Shown here: piece by piece, positions 8,233 through 17,272 of the stretch
Position numbering within the stretch: the stretch's first letter is position 1
How the letters are laid out: every line of letters begins with the position of its first letter
From: Diaminobutyricibacter sp049994905
GTDB taxonomy: Bacteria; Actinomycetota; Actinomycetes; Actinomycetales; Microbacteriaceae
Assembly: GCF_049994905.1 (NCBI RefSeq)
Contig: NZ_CP188258.1
Location: forward strand, 2,418,001-2,482,000
Direction of reading: 5' to 3'
DNA: 64,000 nt
Notes under the pieces: model-generated
What the model saw: the letters and a program-made list of their open reading frames with translations, nothing else
Database searches by the model: none
Told to the model about the DNA's origin: nothing
Program-made: the position numbers and the translations under genes

Positions 8233-8248
8233 TCGAACATATGTTCGA
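8233..8248. promoter_or_regulatory. LexA SOS box upstream of the DUF6504 gene
   Basis: TCGAACATATGTTCGA, identical over all 16 bases to the box in front of imuA'. It lies between the DUF6504 gene on the minus strand and the DUF1707 gene on the plus strand, closer to the former. The DUF1707 gene has its own -10 element 50 bases away, so control of that gene is less certain. Confidence 0.93.
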
Positions 8249-8312
8249 TGAATCGAGTCTACGTCGATGGGCATGAGATGGAAAGTCTCCCGACCGGGTC
8301 CACAATGAGACC

Positions 8313-8771
8313 ATGACCGACTTCACCGATCCGTCGGAGTCCAGGCTCCGCCTGAGTAACGCCGAGCGCGACCAGGCCGTCGCTTCTCTCGAGGCGCACG
8401 CGAGGGATGGGCGACTCACCGACTCAGAGCTGGCCACACGCAGTATTGCTGCTCGCGCCGCGGTCACCAGGGGGGACCTTGCCCCGCTTTTCGCCGACCT
8501 TCCCGGCGCGCTCCCCGGGTCGAACGCGACGGCGACGTTCGCGCCGTCGAACGATGCGTCCCGCGATCGCGACGGGTATCGCGACGTACCCCGGCGCCGC
8601 TACATCTGGACAGCGATCGTCCCGTTCATTGCGCTCATCCTGTTCTTCCTGACCAGCCTGATCTGGGGGTTCGCTTTCAGCTGGCTGTGGTTCCTCCTGG
8701 TCCCCATCGTCGCCATCCTCGAGTACGGCGCCGACGGCGGCCAGAGTCGCGACCGCAACCGCAACCGCTGA
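8313..8771 (+). CDS. DUF1707 domain membrane protein
   Basis: A 152-residue protein. The N-terminal DUF1707 (SHOCT-like) domain reads LRLSNAERDQAVASLEAHAR through TRGDLAPLFADLPG at residues 12-65, the usual form of this short domain of unknown function. A polar linker follows, then two hydrophobic segments (about 96-120 and 122-138) and a basic tail rich in Arg and Asn. It probably anchors to the membrane with the DUF1707 domain in the cytoplasm. The ATG at 8313 is preceded by CACAAT and six bases. It converges with the VIT transporter gene, leaving 12 bases between stops. Confidence 0.85.
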   Translation: MTDFTDPSESRLRLSNAERDQAVASLEAHARDGRLTDSELATRSIAARAAVTRGDLAPLFADLPGALPGSNATATFAPSNDASRDRDGYRDVPRRRYIWTAIVPFIALILFFLTSLIWGFAFSWLWFLLVPIVAILEYGADGGQSRDRNRNR

Positions 8772-8783
8772 CCTGAAGCCGGG

Positions 8784-9908
8784 TCAGCCGAGCGTGGTGC
8801 CGAAAAGCAGCCCGAGCAGGTAGGTGGCGGCCGCCGCACCGTATCCGATCCCGAGCTGGCGTAGCGCCCGCCGCAGGGGAGGGCCACCGGAGAGCAGGCC
8901 GACGATCGCTCCGGTCGCCAGCAGAACGATACCGACGAGTACGGCCGCGACGACGACGGCGGTCGTTCCCTGAAGGCCGAAGAGGTACGGCAGCACGGGA
9001 ATCAGGGCGCCGGATGCGAAGAAACAGAAGCTCGAGATCGCGGCACTCCAGGCCGTCCCGACGGCTTCATGCTCGTCGACGGCCCCGTCGCCCGAATCGG
9101 CGGACACAGCCGCATCGGGGTCGATGCTGAAGTCGCGGAGCACCTCCGTCGCGTGCGCTGCCGCTTCGTCGGCACTCATTCCCCGGGCGCGGTAGACGAG
9201 GGTGAGCTCGTTCGCATCGACGTCGAGGTCGGGGAGTGCTGTGCGGGTCTGCGGGTTCGGGGTGGATGCCTCGAGAAGCTCGCGCTGCGATCGCACCGAC
9301 ACGTATTCGCCCGCGCCCATCGACAGCGCTCCGGCGAGGAGTCCGGAAAGGCCGGTGAGAAGCACGACATGGGCGGGAAGGCCGCTCGCACTGATACCGA
9401 GGATGAGTGCGAGGTTGCTGACGAGTCCGTCGTTCGCCCCGAAGACGGCGGCCCGGAAGGTGCCGGAGAGCCGGTTGCGACCGCGTGCCGCGAGTGCGCG
9501 CACGACCTCTTCGTGAATCTGCTCGTCGGCCGCCATGGAGGGAGTCGCATCCGAATCGGCGGCGTACGGCGAGCGGGATTCTGCGCGCTGTGCGAGCGCG
9601 AGCACGAAGACTGAGCCGAATCTCCGCGCGAGGAGTCCGAGGGTCCTGGTGCGCACGTCGCCCTTGAGTGGCTTGCCTGCCTGGTCGCCGAGCAGTTCGA
9701 GCCAGTGCGCCTCGTGACGGCCTTCCGCATCGGCGAGCGCGAGAAGGATGTCCCGTTCCTCACCGGTTCGACGACGGGCGAGATCGCGGTAGACGGCCGC
9801 TTCGGCTCGCTCATCGGCGAGGTACTGGCGCCAGCGTTTGATGTCGGCGGCGGTCGGCTGGCGCGGGGGAGCAGCGGCCGGGTTGGCCGGAGTGGCGGGT
9901 GCGTTCAT
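8784..9908 (-). CDS. VIT1/CCC1-family iron/manganese transporter with N-terminal ferritin-like domain
   Basis: A protein of about 374 residues. Residues 20-130 look like a rubrerythrin/ferritin-like helical domain (RWRQYLADERAEAAVYRDLA, then EGRHEAHWLELLG), with Glu and His residues placed to bind iron. The rest is a VIT1/CCC1 membrane domain: FGANDGLVSNLALILGIS starts the first helix, GALSMGAGEYVSVRSQRE is the conserved metal-binding segment, and three more helices end the protein. It likely exports or sequesters Fe2+ or Mn2+. The ATG at 9908 is preceded by AAGGAA; an upstream frame to 9965 lacks such a site. Confidence 0.88.
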   Translation of the reverse strand: MNAPATPANPAAAPPRQPTAADIKRWRQYLADERAEAAVYRDLARRRTGEERDILLALADAEGRHEAHWLELLGDQAGKPLKGDVRTRTLGLLARRFGSVFVLALAQRAESRSPYAADSDATPSMAADEQIHEEVVRALAARGRNRLSGTFRAAVFGANDGLVSNLALILGISASGLPAHVVLLTGLSGLLAGALSMGAGEYVSVRSQRELLEASTPNPQTRTALPDLDVDANELTLVYRARGMSADEAAAHATEVLRDFSIDPDAAVSADSGDGAVDEHEAVGTAWSAAISSFCFFASGALIPVLPYLFGLQGTTAVVVAAVLVGIVLLATGAIVGLLSGGPPLRRALRQLGIGYGAAAATYLLGLLFGTTLG

Positions 9909-10100
9909 GTCTGTTCCTTCGGTCTCGGCCGAAGCACGGTGGGTCCGACGCTTCGGCCATGGCAATGAGACGCTTTCGCGTCATCGTCTGTTGTGTGGCC
10001 GAAGGTCTCGTTCGCCCGCTGTGCGGGTGGTGTACCGGGCTGTCTCAGCCAGTATGTCGACACACCGCCGTCGGAGCCGCCTCTGGCGGACCGGTGGGAA

Positions 10101-11099
10101 CTACTCCCCTTCTCGCGTCATTCTACCGGATGCGGCGCTGGGGCCCTCGGCCGCCCGCACGAACCGCTCGCCCCACGACCGGGCCCGCTCGGCGAACTCC
10201 GGCGGAGAAACGACGGCGAAATCGGCGTCGACCACGCCGAGCGCGAAGAGCGCCCAGTCGTACCCGTCCGACCTGATCAGGGAGCGGGTCGTGCTCGCGT
10301 CCACCGCCTCCGACCTGGCCCACTGGCCGATCGAGGCGTCGACGATCGCGACGGGCGCATTGATCAGCACTTCGATGTCGACCGGCTCAGGAGCGAGACT
10401 CCCGAGCGAATCACGCACGAACGACGCTGCATCCTCAGCCGGAAGAGTACGCGGTCGAAAGTGCGACCCGGTGGCTCGCGGATCGCTGAGTCGATCGAGG
10501 CGGAAGCTCCGCCAGTCGAACCGGGTGAGGTCGTAGGCGACGAGGTACCAGCGCCGCCCTACCGACACGAGCCGGTGCGGCTCCACCTCGCGGCGACTGG
10601 GCTGCCCGTCGCGGGCCACGTAGTCGAAGGCAAGACGTTCCTCGTCCCGGCAGGCCTGCGCGACTGCCGTGAGCACATCCTGGTCCACGGTCGGGCCGGG
10701 GCGCATGGAGCCGACCACGGTGGCGGAGCGGAGCGCATCCACTCGACTGCGCAGCCGGGGCGGCATCACCTGCACGACTTTCGTCAGTGCGCGCACCGAG
10801 GCGTCTTCGATCCCGGAGATACCGCACTGCGCCGCCGTGCGCAAGCCGACGGCGAGCGCCACGGCTTCGTCGTCGTCGACGACGAGTGGAGGAAGGGATG
10901 CCCCAGCGGCCAGCTGATACCCGCCGTCGACGCCGCGGGTCGCATCCACCGGGTACCCGAGGTCGCGCAGCCGGTCGACGTCGCGCCGCAGCGTGCGCAC
11001 GGACACCTCGAGCCGGCCGGCGAGTTCCGCACCCGGCCAGTATCGGTGGGTCTGCAGCAAAGAGAGGAGCTGGAGCGTTCGCGATCCAGTGGTGGCCAT
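10101..11099 (-). CDS. WYL-domain transcriptional regulator (YafY type)
   Basis: A 332-residue regulator. The N-terminal HTH_11 domain (residues 5-60) reads RTLQLLSLLQTHRYWPGAEL, then RTLRRDVDRLRDLGYPV. The WYL domain follows, with FDYVARDGQPSRREVEPHRL and VGRRWYLVAYDLTRFDWRSF near residues 160-205, and a C-terminal WCX extension. WYL proteins sense ligands, often nucleic acid or nucleotides, and control nearby genes; the target here is unknown. The ATG at 11099 is preceded by CAGACT and six bases. The CDF transporter gene lies upstream on the same strand, 50 bases away. Confidence 0.9.
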   Translation of the reverse strand: MATTGSRTLQLLSLLQTHRYWPGAELAGRLEVSVRTLRRDVDRLRDLGYPVDATRGVDGGYQLAAGASLPPLVVDDDEAVALAVGLRTAAQCGISGIEDASVRALTKVVQVMPPRLRSRVDALRSATVVGSMRPGPTVDQDVLTAVAQACRDEERLAFDYVARDGQPSRREVEPHRLVSVGRRWYLVAYDLTRFDWRSFRLDRLSDPRATGSHFRPRTLPAEDAASFVRDSLGSLAPEPVDIEVLINAPVAIVDASIGQWARSEAVDASTTRSLIRSDGYDWALFALGVVDADFAVVSPPEFAERARSWGERFVRAAEGPSAASGRMTREGE

Positions 11100-11149
11100 G
11101 ACTCCAGTCTGCTCCCGATTGCGGTCAATAACTGTCCGCTATCGGGAGG

Positions 11150-12154
11150 CTACCCGATCACTTTCCGGTCGCTGCCGAGCGCATCATCCGGATGCTCGGG
11201 AACGAGCGCCTGCGCGCCCGGCCGTGACAGGGTCAGCACCGCGCGGGCGAGGTATGGGCTCTGCTCCAGGTCGTGTTCGACCGCAGCGAGGTCCGCTGCG
11301 ACATCCGACTCCGGGTCGTCGCCGGCGAGGTCGACCGCCGCGATGAGGGTGAACCGTTCCGGTCCGACGAACTCGAGGTGCAGGTAGGTCACCTTCTCGA
11401 TCTCCGGGCGCTCGAGCAGCACGGTGAGCACGCTGTCGGTGACTGCATCCGACGCAGGCTCGCCGATCAGGAACCGCCGGTTGCGGTCGATGAGGATGAT
11501 GGCGACGATCGCGAGCAGCACGCCGACCAGGATGGAGCCGATCGCGTCGTATACGGCGTCCCCGGTGAGCTGGTGCGTGAGCACGCCGGCGAAGGCGATC
11601 ACGAGGCCGATGAGCGCAGCCGAATCCTCGGCGAAGACCGCCCTGAGTGTCGTGTTCGACGTGATGAGCACGTGCTCGAGCGTTCCCGTGCCGAATTTGT
11701 CGGCCGATCGGCGCGCCTGAACGTACGACTGAGCGAACGAGATGCCTTCGAAGACGAACGAGACGGCGAGCACGATGTACGCCACCGCATAGTTGGTCGC
11801 AGGCTGAGTGCTCGACAATTCGGCGAGTCCATGGGTGATGGAGACCACGGCGCCTGCGGTGAACAGACCGAAAGCCGCGATGAGCGACCACACGTACGCA
11901 TCGCGGCCGTACCCGCCGGGATGTGAAGAATCCTGCGGTCGGGCCGAACGCCGTTCAGCGAGCAGCAGGAAGATCTCGTTTCCGGTGTCCGCCCACGAAT
12001 GCGCCGATTCGGCGACCATCGAAGCGGAACCCGTGATGACCGCGGCGATCGTCTTCGCGACAGCGACGAGGAAGTTCGCCCCGAACGCGATGATCACCGT
12101 GCGGAGGGCGGCCACCTCTCTCTGTTGTTTTGCTCGCCCGGCTTCTTCGGTCAT
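11150..12154 (-). CDS. Cation diffusion facilitator (CDF) family transporter
   Basis: A protein of about 334 residues with six hydrophobic segments and a C-terminal cytoplasmic domain. Segments II and V carry the usual acidic and His positions: AESAHSWADTGNE near residues 48-60 supplies H and D, and DSAALIGLVIAFAGV and GDAVYDAIGSILVG follow. It probably exchanges Zn2+, Mn2+ or similar metals for protons. The ATG at 12154 is preceded by TACTGT and seven bases, favouring it over the slightly longer MCGMTEE start. Together with the VIT gene nearby, it gives this stretch a metal-handling flavour. Confidence 0.9.
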   Translation of the reverse strand: MTEEAGRAKQQREVAALRTVIIAFGANFLVAVAKTIAAVITGSASMVAESAHSWADTGNEIFLLLAERRSARPQDSSHPGGYGRDAYVWSLIAAFGLFTAGAVVSITHGLAELSSTQPATNYAVAYIVLAVSFVFEGISFAQSYVQARRSADKFGTGTLEHVLITSNTTLRAVFAEDSAALIGLVIAFAGVLTHQLTGDAVYDAIGSILVGVLLAIVAIILIDRNRRFLIGEPASDAVTDSVLTVLLERPEIEKVTYLHLEFVGPERFTLIAAVDLAGDDPESDVAADLAAVEHDLEQSPYLARAVLTLSRPGAQALVPEHPDDALGSDRKVIG

Positions 12155-12240
12155 GCCGCACACAGTAGACCGTCACGCGGACCCGGGCGACTCGCCCGCG
12201 CTGGAGAGGACACAGACAGGTCAGCTACTAACCTGAGGAC

Positions 12241-12924
12241 ATGTCAGCTACCTGGGTGCGCACTGCGCTCGTCGTCGAGGATCACGCCCTGATGCGGGCA
12301 CTGGTCGCAGACGCGCTCACGCACGCCGGCTTCACGGTGCACACGCGATCGTCGGCCTCAGGCGCGATCGCCGACTTCGACGTGATCGACCCCGACGTTC
12401 TGATCACCGACATCGACCTGGGGGAGCGGCCCAACGGGATCGAGCTCGCCACGATCATCCAGGCCCGTGCGCCGCACATCGCTGTCGTCTTTCTCACGAA
12501 CTACCCGCGGTCGGCAGCACCGACCGGCGTGCCCGGGGTCGCTGCCGGCGCATCGTTCGTCAACAAGTCGGCGATCGAATCCGTGGACGACCTCGTACGT
12601 GTGGTCGAAGCCACCCTGGCCGAGCACCCGGTCACGGTCGATGCCGAGCACTCCGATGCTGCGTCGCTCATCGCCGGACTCAGCCCTGCGCAGCTGGACA
12701 CCCTCCGCCGCATCGCGCTCGGCTGGTCGAACGGCGAGATCGCGCGGCAGCGCGGGACGAGCGTGCGTGCCCTTGAACGCACCGTCGCCCGCACCTACGA
12801 GGCGCTCGGACTCGCCAACGACGCGACGGTGACCCCCCGCGTCGCAGCGACGAACCTGTACGTGCGTGTCTTCGGCGTGCCGGCAGACGAGGACGACGCA
12901 GTTCGGGACCAGCACCGGGCATGA
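12241..12924 (+). CDS. LuxR-type response regulator
   Basis: A 227-residue two-component response regulator. The receiver domain has the acidic pair at ED (in VVEDHALM), the phospho-acceptor Asp in LITDIDLGE near residue 60, Thr in VFLTNYP and Lys in FVNKSAI. The C-terminal LuxR/FixJ-type HTH reads LSPAQLDTLRRIALGWSNGE and continues to about residue 195. The ATG at 12241 follows both TAACCT at six bases and a GAGGAC ribosome-binding site. It overlaps the downstream kinase gene by four bases (ATGA), so the two proteins should be made together. Confidence 0.92.
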   Translation: MSATWVRTALVVEDHALMRALVADALTHAGFTVHTRSSASGAIADFDVIDPDVLITDIDLGERPNGIELATIIQARAPHIAVVFLTNYPRSAAPTGVPGVAAGASFVNKSAIESVDDLVRVVEATLAEHPVTVDAEHSDAASLIAGLSPAQLDTLRRIALGWSNGEIARQRGTSVRALERTVARTYEALGLANDATVTPRVAATNLYVRVFGVPADEDDAVRDQHRA

Positions 12925-14657
12925 CGAGCCGTTACCCCTGGGTCGCCCGCGCCTTCGGGGACAACGCCGTCACGATCTGGTCGTGGCTCCTGACGTTGCC
13001 TTTCGCTGTGACCGTGATGGCCGGCTACGAGTTCCTGCGCATCGGCCAGCCAGCCCCTCTCGCCTTCGTGGTCGCCCTCCTCGTGCACGTGCTGCTCGGT
13101 GTTGTGCTCCTTGGAGCGCGTCAGAGCATCCTGCGGCCGGGAAGCGGCCGTCACCGACCCCTGACCGCGCTGCTCCTCTTCGCTGCGATCGGTGTGGTGC
13201 GTCCATTTCTCGCTCTGTCGCTCGCCACGTCGTTCGGCATCCTGGTCGCGCCGGGGGATCTGCTGTCGAGGGTGACGATCAACGTGGTCAGCTCGGTCGT
13301 GATGCTGACGCTGATCGCCGTGGTGGTCGACATCCTTCGCGAGCACGGCGGCATCCAGCGGCGCTTGATCGCGGCGCGCGCCGCGGTCGAAGAACGGCGC
13401 GCGGATGCCGACCGCGACGTCGACGCCCTCAGCGCCGAATTCACCACGACCATCGCCCAGCGCATCGACACGGCGATCGGCACGGTCGCTCGCGGACTCG
13501 CACCCGAGGATGCCGCGCAGCTTCTCCGGAGGATATGCGACGAGGTCGTGCGGCCGATGAGTCACGAACTGTTCCGCGACGCCGAATCGCGCGATGCAGA
13601 GGATGAGAGCGTTGCCGACCCCGGTCGTCCGATCGGGTTCCTCGAGAGTCTCCGGCGCGTCGCATCCGGGCTCCGCCCCGATCCTCCGATCGTGATCACG
13701 CTCGTCTACCTCGTGCTGGTCTTCCCGCACTACCTCACGACATACGGGCCGGCTGTAGCGGTCATCCAGACCCCGGTCATCGCCGGCATCTACCTCGCCG
13801 GCAATACCGCGACTTTCGCGATCGGGTCCCGCCTCCCGACCGCCGGCTGGCGGACTCTCGCGATCGTCGCCTGCTACACCGCGGTCGCACTCATCGCAGC
13901 CATGCAGAATTCAGCCGCACTGGCGGTGTTCGGGTATTCGCCCGAGTTCTACTGGGCGGAGGTGGTCAGCTATCCTTTCGTCGCGATCGTGATCGCGGTC
14001 ACCCGTTCCGTCTCAGTCCAGCTGCACAACGATGAGGATGCGCTCGCCCACTCCCTGCGCGAGCGCGTGCGCCTCGCCTCCCGGGCGCATCGTCGTCTCG
14101 CCGAGGTGCGCCGTCGCCTGTCGCATGTGCTGCACGCGACCGTCCAGGGCGAACTGATCGCGGCGTCGCTCGGACTACGCGGCCAGGCAGCGGCTTCCCA
14201 CGAGGCGATGGATGCGGCTTCAGTCGTCACGAAGACCGTATCCGGTATCAAACGCGAGTTGCTTTCTCTGTCCGGGCCGCCGTCACCTGCCGCACGTGAC
14301 GCCATCGGAGGGATCGTCGCGATGTGGAGTACGGCGGTGCGGATCGATACGGACGTCGCAGAGGATGCCTGGGAACTCCTCGACGACGATCCGGCACGCG
14401 CCTCCGCTGTCGTCGATGCGCTGTCCGAAGGGCTCACGAATGCGGTCCGTCACGGACACGGCGAACGCGTGGCGCTGACGATACGGCATGATCCCCGCAC
14501 CGAGGGGGTGGTCGTCGAAATCCGGTCGGAGGGAACCATCGCCGACCCCAGGAACGTGGCTTCGGGGATCGGACTGGAAAGGCTGCGCACCGTCGCATCC
14601 GGCGTGAGCCTGCACGCAGACGACGAGCAGGTCGTACTCACCGTCGTCGTCTCCTGA
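12921..14657 (+). CDS. Membrane sensor histidine kinase with divergent H-box
   Basis: A 578-residue probable partner of the response regulator. Four hydrophobic segments fill residues 15-130. A coiled region (RRLIAARAAVEERRADADRD) follows, then four more hydrophobic segments at about 255-365. A DHp-like stretch reads RRRLSHVLHATVQGELIAAS near 400-420, and the ATPase domain has EGLTNAVRHGHG near 503 and GIGLERLR near 549. The residue after the candidate His is Ala instead of the usual acidic residue, and no DxGxG box is obvious. It may therefore be an atypical or weak kinase. The sensed signal is unknown. Confidence 0.8.
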   Translation: MTSRYPWVARAFGDNAVTIWSWLLTLPFAVTVMAGYEFLRIGQPAPLAFVVALLVHVLLGVVLLGARQSILRPGSGRHRPLTALLLFAAIGVVRPFLALSLATSFGILVAPGDLLSRVTINVVSSVVMLTLIAVVVDILREHGGIQRRLIAARAAVEERRADADRDVDALSAEFTTTIAQRIDTAIGTVARGLAPEDAAQLLRRICDEVVRPMSHELFRDAESRDAEDESVADPGRPIGFLESLRRVASGLRPDPPIVITLVYLVLVFPHYLTTYGPAVAVIQTPVIAGIYLAGNTATFAIGSRLPTAGWRTLAIVACYTAVALIAAMQNSAALAVFGYSPEFYWAEVVSYPFVAIVIAVTRSVSVQLHNDEDALAHSLRERVRLASRAHRRLAEVRRRLSHVLHATVQGELIAASLGLRGQAAASHEAMDAASVVTKTVSGIKRELLSLSGPPSPAARDAIGGIVAMWSTAVRIDTDVAEDAWELLDDDPARASAVVDALSEGLTNAVRHGHGERVALTIRHDPRTEGVVVEIRSEGTIADPRNVASGIGLERLRTVASGVSLHADDEQVVLTVVVS

Positions 14658-14726
14658 TCACGCGGTCGTATTCACCGACCATCGGCACCTGGAGACCGGG
14701 GGCGCTTTGTAGCCTCGAAGAGAACA

Positions 14727-14772
14727 CCGGGGCCGCCGTCTTCACGACCCGAACGTGAAGAGCCGGCCCCGG
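14727..14772 (+). terminator. Nested stem-loop after the kinase gene
   Basis: An outer CCGGGGCCG/CCGGCCCCGG pair encloses a perfect CTTCACG/CGTGAAG stem with a seven-base loop, 70 bases past the kinase stop. The stem is followed by ATTCTTGT, a short T-rich stretch, so it can serve as a terminator. Confidence 0.65.
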
Positions 14773-14806
14773 ATTCTTGTGTGCGAGACCACAGCACGGA
14801 TGCCAC

Positions 14807-14845
14807 AGCAGAATGCCCCGATCATGATGACCGGGGCATTCTGCT
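14807..14845. terminator. 14-bp perfect hairpin between convergent genes
   Basis: AGCAGAATGCCCCG at 14807-14820 pairs perfectly with 14832-14845 around an 11-base loop. It lies between the kinase gene (plus) and tRNA-Leu (minus) and probably acts in both directions. No long T-run follows. Its core AATGCCCCG also occurs in the hairpin at 34371-34409. Confidence 0.6.
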
Positions 14846-14870
14846 CTGTTGCTACTGTCTCAACACAGTG

Positions 14871-14955
14871 TGTCCGAGGGGGGACTTGAACCCCCACGCC
14901 CTATACGGGCACTAGCACCTCAAGCTAGCGCGTCTGCCATTTCCGCCACCCGGAC
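14871..14955 (-). tRNA. tRNA-Leu (anticodon GAG)
   Basis: An 85-base class II tRNA. The acceptor stem pairs GTCCGGG with CTCGGAC (one G-T pair), the anticodon stem is CTAGC/GCTAG around the loop TTGAGGT, and the T-arm is GGGGG-TTCAAGT-CCCCC. A long variable arm (GCCCGTATAGGGC) is present, as expected for leucine. The discriminator base is A, and the 3' CCA is not encoded. Confidence 0.95.
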
Positions 14956-15064
14956 AGGTGGATCAGCCGCTGACGAATCAGCCGCCGACGTAAGACCTTA
15001 GCACGAAAATCGAAGCCTGTTCGTCGCGGTGGTGGGCCCCGGATCACACCGGTAGCGTTGGGGG

Positions 15065-16378
15065 ATGACGAGCGCGACGGACGATACGACACTCGACGAA
15101 ACCGCGGTGATCGCCCGCGACCTGATCCGCTTCGACACCACGAACTACGGCGAGGGGCGCTCGAACGGCGAGAGCGACGCCGCCGCATATGTGGCCGCCC
15201 GCCTGGAGTCGATCGGCCTCCGGACGCAGTCGTTCGAATCCGATCCAGGACGCACCAGCGTGGTCGCCCGGGTGGAGGGCAGGGACCGTTCCAAGCCGGC
15301 TCTCGTCGTGCACGGGCATCTCGATGTCGTGCCGGCCGACCCGCGCAACTGGACCGTCGACCCGTTCGGCGGCGTCATCAAAGACGGGATGCTGTGGGGG
15401 CGTGGCGCCGTCGACATGAAGAACATGGACGCGATGATCATCACCGCGCTCGGCGACATTCTCGGCTCGGGCCGCCAGCCGGAGCGCGACCTGGTCGTGG
15501 CGTTCTTCGCCGACGAGGAAGACGGGGGCCGACGCGGCTCGCATCACCTCGTCAAGAACCATCCGGAGCTCTTCGCCGGGGCGACCGAAGCGATCAGCGA
15601 GGTGGGCGGCTACTCGATCGAACTCGACGGCCGGCGCGCCTACCTGATGCAGACGGGCGAGAAGTCCCTGGTCTGGATCAAGCTGGTCGCCCGAGGGCGC
15701 GCAGCGCACGGTTCCCGCCTCATCCGTGACAACGCGATCACGAAACTGGCCGAGGCCGTCGTCGCCATCGGGCGGCGCGACTGGCCGATCCAGCTCACCG
15801 CGACGACCACCCAGCTCCTGTCGGAGCTCGCGCGGCTGCTCGACATCGACCCGGAGCGCGTCGGGCCGGACGAACTCGTGCTCCGCACCGGCACGGCGTC
15901 AGGTTTCATCCTGGCCACGTTGCGCACCACCACGAACCCGACACTGCTGAACGCCGGGTACAAGCACAACGTGATCCCCGACACGGCCGAAGCGCTCATC
16001 GACATCCGGACGCTTCCCGGCGAGGAGGACAAGGTGCTCGACCAGGTGCGCGAGCTGATCGGTCCCGACATCGAGATCGAGGTCATGCACCGCGACGTCG
16101 GGCTCGAGGCCGCGTTCGGCGGCCCGCTCATCGACGCGATCATCGACACTCTCGGCACGCACGACCCCGGCGCTCCCGTGCTTCCCTACCTTCTCTCGGG
16201 CGGCACGGACAACAAGGCGCTCAGCCTGATCGGCATCACGGGCTACGGGTTCGCGCCATTGCGGCTGCCTGCGGATCTCGATTTTCCGGGCATGTTCCAC
16301 GGCGTAGACGAACGCGTGCCACTAGACGCGCTAGTGTTTGGCAGGACCGTCCTGAGAGACCTCCTCCTGACCTACTGA
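15065..16378 (+). CDS. M20/M25/M40 family metallo-hydrolase
   Basis: A 437-residue dipeptidase/deacylase-like enzyme. The first metal motif is VVHGHLDVVP near residues 81-90 and the second WGRGAVDMKNMD near 111-122. Catalytic and metal-binding acids lie in FADEEDGG near 150-157, and the end reads DFPGMFHGVDERVP. The lid domain sits near 190-310. Such enzymes remove amino acids or acyl groups in the cytoplasm; the substrate cannot be read from sequence. The ATG at 15065 lies six bases after TAGCGT, pointing to a leaderless transcript. uppP follows 38 bases downstream. Confidence 0.93.
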   Translation: MTSATDDTTLDETAVIARDLIRFDTTNYGEGRSNGESDAAAYVAARLESIGLRTQSFESDPGRTSVVARVEGRDRSKPALVVHGHLDVVPADPRNWTVDPFGGVIKDGMLWGRGAVDMKNMDAMIITALGDILGSGRQPERDLVVAFFADEEDGGRRGSHHLVKNHPELFAGATEAISEVGGYSIELDGRRAYLMQTGEKSLVWIKLVARGRAAHGSRLIRDNAITKLAEAVVAIGRRDWPIQLTATTTQLLSELARLLDIDPERVGPDELVLRTGTASGFILATLRTTTNPTLLNAGYKHNVIPDTAEALIDIRTLPGEEDKVLDQVRELIGPDIEIEVMHRDVGLEAAFGGPLIDAIIDTLGTHDPGAPVLPYLLSGGTDNKALSLIGITGYGFAPLRLPADLDFPGMFHGVDERVPLDALVFGRTVLRDLLLTY

Positions 16379-16416
16379 GCACAGCACCACGCCAGCGCCA
16401 GCCCGGAAAGCCACCC

Positions 16417-17271
16417 ATGAACTTCATCAACGCCGTGATCCTCGGCTTCGTGCAGGGACTCACCGAATTCCTGCCGGTCTCGTCGAGCGCGCACATCCGC
16501 ATCGTCGGGGAGCTCCTCGGCACCGGGGCCGACCCGGGCGCACGTTTCACCGCGATCATCCAGCTGGGCACCGAGACCGCCGTCCTCATCTACTTCTGGA
16601 AGGACATCGTCCGCATCGTCAGCCGATGGTTCCGGTCGCTGTTCGGACGCGTGCCTCGTGACGACCCCGACGCCCGGATGGGGTGGCTGGTCATCGTGGG
16701 CAGCATTCCGATCGTGGTGCTCGGCGTGCTCTTCCAGAACCAGATCGAGACGACACTCCGTTCTCTCTGGATCGTGGCGGCGACGCTGATCATCTTCGGT
16801 GTCCTCCTCGGAATCGCGGATGCCGTCGGCGCGAAGACCCGCAGGCTGAAGGAGCTGACGTGGGGCCACGGCATCATCTTCGGGTTCGCCCAGGCGCTCG
16901 CGCTCATCCCCGGCGTATCGCGTTCCGGCGGAACGATCACCGCCGGGCTCTTCATGGGTTACCAGCGTCGCGCGGCGGCCCGATACTCGTTCCTGCTCGC
17001 GATTCCTGCAGTGTTCGGCAGCGGTCTGTTCCAGTTGTACAAGTCGATCACGGTCCCGTGTGTCGCCGGCGCGACGAACTGCACGCCCGAGGTCTTCGGC
17101 CCGCTTGAGACGGCTGCCGCGACGGTGGTCGCCTTCGCGGTCGGCCTCGTTGTGATCGCCTTCTTCATGGGCTACATCTCACGACACAGCTTCCTGCCGT
17201 TCGTGATCTACCGCATCGTCGTCGGCGTGCTACTGATCGTGCTGCTCTCGACGGGCGTCCTCGCCGCTTAG
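16417..17271 (+). CDS. uppP: Undecaprenyl-diphosphate phosphatase UppP (BacA)
   Basis: A 284-residue integral membrane enzyme that dephosphorylates undecaprenyl diphosphate to recycle the lipid carrier of cell-wall synthesis; it also gives bacitracin tolerance. The family motifs are clear: GFVQGLTEFLPVSSSAH at residues 9-25 contains the catalytic Glu and Ser residues, and ALIPGVSRSGGTITAGLFMG near 165-184 is the second conserved loop. About eight hydrophobic segments are present. The gene ends one base before the stop of the opposing PAC2 gene, so the two converge with essentially no space between them. Confidence 0.97.
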   Translation: MNFINAVILGFVQGLTEFLPVSSSAHIRIVGELLGTGADPGARFTAIIQLGTETAVLIYFWKDIVRIVSRWFRSLFGRVPRDDPDARMGWLVIVGSIPIVVLGVLFQNQIETTLRSLWIVAATLIIFGVLLGIADAVGAKTRRLKELTWGHGIIFGFAQALALIPGVSRSGGTITAGLFMGYQRRAAARYSFLLAIPAVFGSGLFQLYKSITVPCVAGATNCTPEVFGPLETAAATVVAFAVGLVVIAFFMGYISRHSFLPFVIYRIVVGVLLIVLLSTGVLAA

Positions 17272-17272
17272 G

